Source of the DNA: Candidatus Stahliibacteriota bacterium | GTDB taxonomy: Bacteria; Hydrothermota; Tepidihabitantia; SM23-42 | Assembly: GCA_030613445.1 (NCBI GenBank) | Contig: JAUWLY010000066.1 | Span: forward strand, 1-10,653 | DNA: 10,653 nt | Direction of reading: 5' to 3' | Shown: in pieces, positions 5,818-10,653 of the stretch | How positions within the stretch are numbered: position 1 is the stretch's first letter | Layout of the letters: each line of letters starts with the position of its first letter | Notes under the pieces: model-generated | Told to the model about the DNA's origin: nothing | Databases searched by the model: none | Seen by the model: only the letters and a program-made list of their open reading frames with translations | Made by a program: the position numbers and the translations under genes

Positions 5818-8517
5818 ATGAGAGAAAAATTACTTAAAACATGGGCACACTTTGCGGCAACCCATCCCTGGCGGGTAATTATTGGATTATTTATCGTAAC
5901 AGTGTTTGCTCTTATTTCAGCATCACGAATAAGAATGGATATGCGCTGGTCTGATTTGCTGCCAATGCATGATCCTATGGCGCAGGAATTTGATAGAATC
6001 TTAAAGGAATATAAAAGTGCATCTACTATACACATTGTAGTACAGGGACAAGAACACGAGATAAAGCAGTTTGCTGAAGCAGTTGCTCCTCAAATAGAAG
6101 AACTCACAAAATATGTAGACCGCGTGGACTACAAGCTTGATATAAAATTCTTTGCTGAACATGGGTTCATGCTTGCAAAAGCACAAGACCTGAAAACCAC
6201 AAAAGACATGTTCAAGGATTTGAATCTGGTTCCTTTTTTGACAAACATTAACGATAATTTCGAAGAAGAGTATATTGGAGATGAAGAAGCACTTTCCACA
6301 AAAGAAAAAGAAGATGAAGCAGTTCGTTCTTTAGATGGTTTGCACTTCTGGCTCAAGGCAATGGATACGTCTATTAGCCAACCTGATAATGTAGATCCAG
6401 CATTTGCAGAATTGGCAGTTGATCGCCTTCTATATGGTGACCCCTATTTCATTTCCCATGATAAACGGGTTTTGCTGATTGCGATAAAACCTACGTTCAA
6501 TGCCATGGATGTTGATAAAGATATTGCATCAACAATCGCACTCCAGAACATTCTCGATAAAATTTTACCAGAGTATCCTGGAGTCAAGGCAGGAATTACC
6601 GGGATGATCCCTCTGCAAAAAGATGAGATGGAGCATACAACTAGTAGTATGAAGAAGAGTTCTGTGGTAGCATTAGTGTTAGTATTAGTTCTCTTCATAC
6701 TGACATTCCGTATGTGGAGTACGCCAGTACTCGCTGGTCTAAACCTGGTTATTGCAATTATTATTGCTGCTGGTGTGGTTGGTCTTATCCTGGGACGTCT
6801 TAACCTCATGACCTCCATGTTTGCGGTTATCCTGATTGGTCTGGGTATAGATTACTCTATTCACATCATCTCAGTGTATAGTGAACGTCGGGCTATAGAC
6901 AAAGATGCTGTCCAGGCAATGGAGCAGACATTAGTCCGCTCTGGTACCGGGATCATCACTGGTGCTTTGACCACTGCAGCTGCATTCTTTGCTCTGGCTA
7001 TTTCTGTGACACAGGGTATAAGAGAAATGGGTATTGTACTCGGTATTGGCATTATCTGCGCAATGGTTACTACCTTAACAGGATTACCTGCGATTCTTGT
7101 AGCACGTGAGAGATTTGTTTCAAGAGTAAGCCGCAAACCTGTTAAGCCACAACACGTTGAATTTGGCTTTCTTGAAAACTTTGGTAAGAGTATAATGCGG
7201 CGACCCCTTTTGTATTTGATTATCTCTGTAGTACTTACCGCGTTTTTCCTGTTTCAGGCATTGCATGTGAAATTCGATTATGATATGTACAATATGGAAC
7301 CAAAAGGCTTAACAACAATAGCACTGCAGGATACGATTATTAAAGCCTTTGATATGAGTCCTGATTTTGCCATGGTCACGACGAGCTCATTAGAAGAATC
7401 ATGGGAAATTGCTGAGAAGGCAAAAAAGATGCCTACTTTTAGCATGGTTGAGAACATTGGTGATTTTTGCCCACCTGAAGAAAAACAACTGAAACGTCAA
7501 CCATATGTGGAAGATATCCGGAGATCACTGCAGTCAAACATAAAAAAGAAATTTCTTTCTCACAGGAATATTAATAAACTCATTGAACAACTGGAAAGGC
7601 TGGATATGAATATCTACGAATTATCGCAACTGGCATTCATTGGCGGGCAGGACAAAGTCGACGACAAATGCAAGAGTATTATCGGTGATCCAGAAAAAGA
7701 AGATTCAGAAAGCTTTATAATTAATCTTGCCCAAAAAATAAAGGAAAATCCTGAAAGAGCAATTCGCTGGCTGAACGAGTTCCAGAAATATTATGTACCG
7801 CAACTCAGGACAAAGGCATACAATATGGCAAACCCTGAATTAATCACGCTTGATAATCTTCCTGAACATATTAAAGAACGTTATATTAATGATGCTGGTA
7901 ATACATATCTTGTTACTATATACCCCAGGGAACACATATGGAATTTTGAAGTACTTAGGCGCTTCAATGCTCAGTTAGAACGAGTCAGCCCCAGGATTAC
8001 AGGTAATCCGCCTATGTTCTTACGGTTAATTGACTATATTGGAAGGGATGGATTGCGGGCAACTATACTCACTATCTTTATTGTAATAATCTTACTCTGG
8101 ATTGATTTCCGTAGTCTGCGCATGGCTTTGCTTGGAGTAATTCCACTCATTGCTGGTGGTATCTGGATGATGGGACTTATGGAAACATTTGGAATGATGT
8201 TTAATTTCCTGAATGTGATGGGTATTCCTATGATCGTAGGAATTGGTATTGATGACGGCGTACACCTTCTTCACCGCTACAAATATGAAGGTCTTAACAA
8301 AACACCTGTTGTATTAAAAAGTACGGGGAAGGCAATACTGCTTACTTCCCTTACTACAATGGCAGGATTTGGTTCACTCCTGATTGCCACATACCGTGGA
8401 TTTGCGAGCCTTGGAATGCTCCTGGCAATCGGCGTTGCATCCTGTTTTCTGACAACAGTACTATTTCTGCCGTCAATCATCGGGCTTACAAAAAGGGATT
8501 TAAGCAACACGCCCTAG
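5818..8517 (+). CDS. RND/MMPL-family transporter (HAE3/HpnN-like)
   Basis: The 899-aa inner-membrane pump has the duplicated RND layout. TM1 is at about residues 19-38, followed by a large periplasmic domain (about 39-277) and TM2-6 (about 282-430). TM7 is at about 464-482, then a second periplasmic domain (about 483-743) and TM8-12 (about 746-890). The proton-relay Asp is conserved in both halves: GLGIDYSIH with D345 in TM4 and GIGIDDGVH with D812/D813 in TM10. The length, below the roughly 1000 residues of AcrB-type pumps, and the GIDYSIH/GIDDGVHL motifs fit the single-chain MMPL/HAE3 group that includes HpnN and MmpL lipid exporters. AAGGAGG at 5807-5813 gives a strong ribosome site. It is the last gene of the TetR-headed unit. 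The substrate is probably hydrophobic, since a LolA-like carrier is encoded alongside, but this is inferred. A homologue in the SecDF or Patched branch is less likely because of the gene context. Confidence 0.92.
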   Translation: MREKLLKTWAHFAATHPWRVIIGLFIVTVFALISASRIRMDMRWSDLLPMHDPMAQEFDRILKEYKSASTIHIVVQGQEHEIKQFAEAVAPQIEELTKYVDRVDYKLDIKFFAEHGFMLAKAQDLKTTKDMFKDLNLVPFLTNINDNFEEEYIGDEEALSTKEKEDEAVRSLDGLHFWLKAMDTSISQPDNVDPAFAELAVDRLLYGDPYFISHDKRVLLIAIKPTFNAMDVDKDIASTIALQNILDKILPEYPGVKAGITGMIPLQKDEMEHTTSSMKKSSVVALVLVLVLFILTFRMWSTPVLAGLNLVIAIIIAAGVVGLILGRLNLMTSMFAVILIGLGIDYSIHIISVYSERRAIDKDAVQAMEQTLVRSGTGIITGALTTAAAFFALAISVTQGIREMGIVLGIGIICAMVTTLTGLPAILVARERFVSRVSRKPVKPQHVEFGFLENFGKSIMRRPLLYLIISVVLTAFFLFQALHVKFDYDMYNMEPKGLTTIALQDTIIKAFDMSPDFAMVTTSSLEESWEIAEKAKKMPTFSMVENIGDFCPPEEKQLKRQPYVEDIRRSLQSNIKKKFLSHRNINKLIEQLERLDMNIYELSQLAFIGGQDKVDDKCKSIIGDPEKEDSESFIINLAQKIKENPERAIRWLNEFQKYYVPQLRTKAYNMANPELITLDNLPEHIKERYINDAGNTYLVTIYPREHIWNFEVLRRFNAQLERVSPRITGNPPMFLRLIDYIGRDGLRATILTIFIVIILLWIDFRSLRMALLGVIPLIAGGIWMMGLMETFGMMFNFLNVMGIPMIVGIGIDDGVHLLHRYKYEGLNKTPVVLKSTGKAILLTSLTTMAGFGSLLIATYRGFASLGMLLAIGVASCFLTTVLFLPSIIGLTKRDLSNTP

Positions 8518-8527
8518 AGATTTGACC

Positions 8528-8547
8528 CCATCATCCGCCATCATCCG
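8528..8547 (+). repeat. Exact tandem 10-base repeat just upstream of the MFS promoter
   Basis: CCATCATCCG occurs twice back to back (8528-8537 and 8538-8547), ending two bases before the -35 box. The position, upstream of -35, is where an activator would bind as a direct repeat, but nothing identifies a partner. Chance duplication is also possible. Confidence 0.55.
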
Positions 8548-8549
8548 TA

Positions 8550-8577
8550 TTGACAGACTCAGGATTATGTATATAAT
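8550..8577 (+). promoter_or_regulatory. Sigma-70 promoter of the MFS-PadR operon
   Basis: Perfect TTGACA (8550-8555), 16-base spacer, perfect TATAAT (8572-8577). Transcription should begin at about 8583-8584, giving a leader of about 23 bases before ATG 8607. Confidence 0.85.
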
Positions 8578-8585
8578 AACGGAAG

Positions 8586-8595
8586 TCGATATCGA
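8586..8595 (+). promoter_or_regulatory. Palindrome at the MFS transcription start, possible operator
   Basis: TCGATATCGA is a perfect 10-base palindrome starting two or three bases after the predicted transcription start. Its place suits a repressor, and the PadR protein encoded at the end of this operon is one candidate. It does not match the ATGT/ACAT pattern known for several PadR sites, so the link is tentative. Confidence 0.35.
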
Positions 8596-8606
8596 AAGAA
8601 GATAAT

Positions 8607-9785
8607 ATGAAAGAAGAGAAGCCTAAAAGAAATGTACTTATCCTTGGTCTGGTTTCACTATTTTCAGACCTCTCGAGTCAAATGGTCTACCCTCTTATTC
8701 CAGAATTCCTTGTAAGTATCGGCGCTAATAAATCAATCATCGGGCTCATTGAGGGCATTGCAGAAAGTACTGCCTCTATTTTCAGAACTGTTTTTGGTAA
8801 ACTTTCAGATAAGCTAAAAAAAAGAAAACTCTTTATATTTCTCGGTTATTTCCTTTCTGCTTTTTCAAGACCACTTCTTTATCTGGCAAATGTGTGGACT
8901 TTTGTTCTTGGAGTACGATTTTCAGACCGCGTAGGTAAAGCAATAAGAAATCCGGCACGAGACGCACTTTTATCTACCTCAGTTAATGCATCGGAAAAAG
9001 GAAGAGCATTTGGATTCCAAAGAGCCATGGATAGAGTCGGTGCAATTGGCGGACCTCTTCTAGCAATGCTCATACTTGCTTTATTTAATAACAATGTTCG
9101 ATTTGTCTTTTTATTATCAATTATTCCTGGCGTTTTAACTATCTTTTTTGTTCGGTTTGCCAAGGAGACCAGAGTAGACAGTAAATCAGATTCTACTGCT
9201 GTTCAAAAACATAGTCTGAGAAATGCTCCTTTTATAATCTTTTTAATCTCAAACATAGTATTTACTTTAGGGAATTCTTCAAATGTCTTCTTGATCTTAA
9301 GGGCGCGTGAAGCCGGATTGACTATCGCAATGATACCCGTAATATGGATTGTGTATAATATCTTTTGCACACTCTCATCACCTGTATTTGGGTCATTGTC
9401 TGATAAAATTGGAAGAAAACCGATAATCATTTCCTCTTTTCTCTATTATTCTGTTGTCTATCTTCTTTTTGGGATAGCTAATAATTTATGGCTTATCTGG
9501 GTATTATTCGGCGCATATGGGATCTATTATGGCCTGTCTGAAGGCGTGTTTCGCGCATATATTGCCGACCTTGTTGACCCTGAAAATCGTGCCACAGCTT
9601 ATGGACTATTTAATACTGGTATTGGGCTTGCTCTATTCCCGGCATCCTTAATTATGGGAACTCTATGGGATAGATTCGGAAGCAAATGGGCATTTTTAGT
9701 ATCTGCTGGGTTTAGTCTGCTTGGATTCTTGATATTTTTAATCAGTTTATTACTAAGGAAATCTAATAGAAAAGCAGGAGTTTAA
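8607..9785 (+). CDS. Major facilitator superfamily (MFS) transporter, probable efflux
   Basis: The 392-aa polytopic membrane protein has the usual two-bundle MFS layout of 11-12 helices. Motif A appears after TM2 (GKLSDKLKKRK, residues 64-74) and again in the second half (GSLSDKIGRKP, residues 262-272). The segment RFSDRVGKAIRNPARDALLS (residues 104-123) carries the charged residues D107, R108, K111, R114, R118 and D119, typical of a common, poorly characterised MFS_1 subgroup that starts with SLFSDLSSQMVYPLIPEFL. Substrate cannot be assigned; proton-driven export of a small molecule is the usual role. The ribosome site is weak (GAAAGAAG, 8594-8602 region), in contrast to the strong ones of the RND operon. 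The gene is followed after one base by a PadR regulator, so the pair is very likely co-transcribed from the consensus promoter upstream. Confidence 0.9.
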   Translation: MKEEKPKRNVLILGLVSLFSDLSSQMVYPLIPEFLVSIGANKSIIGLIEGIAESTASIFRTVFGKLSDKLKKRKLFIFLGYFLSAFSRPLLYLANVWTFVLGVRFSDRVGKAIRNPARDALLSTSVNASEKGRAFGFQRAMDRVGAIGGPLLAMLILALFNNNVRFVFLLSIIPGVLTIFFVRFAKETRVDSKSDSTAVQKHSLRNAPFIIFLISNIVFTLGNSSNVFLILRAREAGLTIAMIPVIWIVYNIFCTLSSPVFGSLSDKIGRKPIIISSFLYYSVVYLLFGIANNLWLIWVLFGAYGIYYGLSEGVFRAYIADLVDPENRATAYGLFNTGIGLALFPASLIMGTLWDRFGSKWAFLVSAGFSLLGFLIFLISLLLRKSNRKAGV

Positions 9786-9786
9786 A

Positions 9787-10098
9787 ATGTCAAATGAACT
9801 CATCCACAACTTTTTACTTGGATTTATTAAACTCCACATACTCTACCATGCACAAAAAGAGCCAATATTTGGACAGGAATTTAAAAAAGAACTAAAAAGG
9901 CATGGATATGATATTTCTTTTGGAACACTCTATCCAATATTTCATAAATTAGAAAACAAAGGATATCTGAAATCAAAGCAAGAAAATGTGAATGGAAAAA
10001 TAAGGAAATACTATTTCATAACAAAAAAAGGAGAAAGGATTTTAAAACAATCAAAGAATAAAGCAAAAGAACTGTTTGATGAACTGTTTGAAAAATGA
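9787..10098 (+). CDS. PadR-family transcriptional regulator
   Basis: This 103-aa protein has the size and pattern of a short PadR winged-helix protein. An N-terminal helix (NFLLGFIKLHILYHAQ) and the segment GQEFKKELKRHGYDI lead into the recognition part SFGTLYPIFHKLENKGYL (residues 44-61). The beta wing GKIRKYYFITKKG follows at residues 70-82, and then a Lys-rich C-terminal helix for dimerisation. PadR proteins are usually repressors of efflux genes that respond to toxic or phenolic compounds or antibiotics. The start ATG follows the MFS stop by one base and is supported by AGGAG at 9776-9780. With an MFS pump before and an ABC ATPase after it, it may control one or both. The gene is visibly more A-rich and Lys/Phe/Ile-rich than the RND operon. 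Confidence 0.93.
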   Translation: MSNELIHNFLLGFIKLHILYHAQKEPIFGQEFKKELKRHGYDISFGTLYPIFHKLENKGYLKSKQENVNGKIRKYYFITKKGERILKQSKNKAKELFDELFEK

Positions 10099-10110
10099 AT
10101 ACACATAGGA

Positions 10111-10136
10111 GATAACAAATAAAGATAACCGATAAC
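10111..10136 (+). repeat. Three GATAAC copies after the PadR gene
   Basis: GATAAC occurs at 10111-10116, 10124-10129 and 10131-10136, with a related CGATAAAG at 10145-10152. It sits between the PadR stop and the promoter of the ABC gene. It may be a regulator binding cluster or just the low-complexity style seen in the other gaps of this window. Confidence 0.4.
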
Positions 10137-10159
10137 AGATAGAACGATAAAGTCATTAG

Positions 10160-10187
10160 TTGACAGAAGATAAGATTTTATTATAAT
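10160..10187 (+). promoter_or_regulatory. Sigma-70 promoter directly abutting the ABC gene start
   Basis: Perfect TTGACA (10160-10165), 16-base spacer, perfect TATAAT (10182-10187). The ATG of the ABC gene begins only five bases after the -10 box, so transcription would start at or within one base of the A of ATG, giving a leaderless mRNA. Confidence 0.85.
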
Positions 10188-10192
10188 CCTTT

Positions 10193-10653
10193 ATGGAGAA
10201 TCAAAATTTGCCGAACAATACAAGCAATAAAGTCATTGAAGTCAGTAAATTAACCAAAAGGTTTGAGAATATTACAGCTGTTGATCAAATTTGTTTTACT
10301 GTTAATAAAGACGAAATATTTGGTTTTCTCGGTCCGAATGGTGCAGGAAAGACAACAACAATCAGGATGCTAACTGGTTTGCTCACCCCGGATTCAGGAG
10401 ATATTTTTATTGATAATATTGACATAAGAAGAGATTCGATCAAAGCGAAAATGAAAATGGGGGTTATCCCGGAAATGGGTAATATCTATGCAGATTTAAC
10501 TGCAAAACAGAACATTATTTTATCAGGCAGGTTTTATGGAATTCCTAAACGAGAATTAGGGAATAAAGCAGATAGTCTTTTAGAACAATTTGAATTGTAT
10601 GATAGAAAAAATGATCTTGTTAGAAAGTTTTCAAGAGGCATGAAACAAAGAGT
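10193..10653 (+). CDS. ABC transporter ATP-binding protein (3' partial)
   Basis: The frame runs from ATG 10193 to the window edge (153 codons plus two bases). It shows the nucleotide-binding domain of an ABC-2 type exporter: A-loop aromatic F24 in LTKRF, Walker A GPNGAGKTT at residues 47-55, a Q-loop region GVIPEMGNIYADLT with Glu94 where Gln is usual, and the signature variant FSRGM at residues 146-150. Walker B and the H-loop lie beyond the window. The sequence fits the NatA/DrrA-like group that pairs with a separate permease, expected to follow downstream. No ribosome site precedes the ATG, and the perfect promoter lies right against it, consistent with a leaderless mRNA. Residues 1-13 are a poorly conserved Asn-rich lead; the conserved domain starts at VIEVSKL. 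The PadR gene upstream is a plausible regulator. Confidence 0.93.
   Translation, partial: MENQNLPNNTSNKVIEVSKLTKRFENITAVDQICFTVNKDEIFGFLGPNGAGKTTTIRMLTGLLTPDSGDIFIDNIDIRRDSIKAKMKMGVIPEMGNIYADLTAKQNIILSGRFYGIPKRELGNKADSLLEQFELYDRKNDLVRKFSRGMKQR

Noticed and set aside
6444..6818. 124-codon open frame on the - strand inside the RND gene
   Set aside because: It mirrors hydrophobic codons of the transporter and has a composition typical of antisense shadows.
10147..10237. Repeated 11-mer ATAAAGTCATT at 10147-10157 and 10227-10237
   Set aside because: Only two copies, one inside the coding region, in AT-rich DNA with no symmetry; most likely chance.

Overview
The window reads as AT-rich DNA from a Gram-negative bacterium with an outer membrane. 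Two proteins look like outer-membrane beta-barrels (a DUF5916 protein and a second barrel, both ending in an aromatic residue). A LolA-like periplasmic protein and a large RND/MMPL pump also require a two-membrane envelope. Shine-Dalgarno sites are strong and the promoters match the sigma-70 consensus. The DUF5916 family and AT-rich text-like intergenic repeats suggest an uncultivated lineage such as WOR-3 or Cloacimonadota. That placement is an inference, not something shown by a marker gene.

Layout, all genes on the + strand. (1) 3-344 is the 3' end of a membrane-anchored protein of unknown function. (2) 469-2589 is a CBM9-like/DUF5916 outer-membrane protein preceded by a perfect hairpin and short direct repeats. 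(3) 2590-2904 is a 315-base intergenic region holding repeat words, weak hairpins, a perfect sigma-70 promoter and two TetR-type operators. (4) 2905-8517 is a four-gene unit: TetR repressor, LolA-like periplasmic protein, beta-barrel protein and 899-aa RND/MMPL transporter. The last three are tightly spaced (ATGA overlap, then an 11-base gap), and no other promoter is obvious after the one before tetR. (5) 8607-10098 is an MFS transporter and a PadR-family regulator, one base apart, behind another perfect promoter. (6) 10193 to the window end is the start of an ABC transporter ATPase, apparently transcribed as a leaderless mRNA.

How the genes may work together: the TetR protein probably represses its own promoter, because one operator covers the predicted start of transcription, and with it the downstream export genes. 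An inner-membrane RND pump, a LolA-like lipid-binding carrier and an outer-membrane barrel together look like a route for a hydrophobic compound across the envelope. The parts recall HpnN-type lipid export and the DUF1329/DUF1302/RND gene sets of Proteobacteria. The substrate is unknown. The MFS/PadR/ABC cluster looks like a second, separately controlled efflux region.

The most unusual points are three promoters with identical architecture (TTGACA, 16 bases, TATAAT), a predicted leaderless start for the ABC gene, a double-hairpin leader between tetR and the LolA-like gene, and a repeat element that appears to encode the signal-peptide core of the beta-barrel protein.
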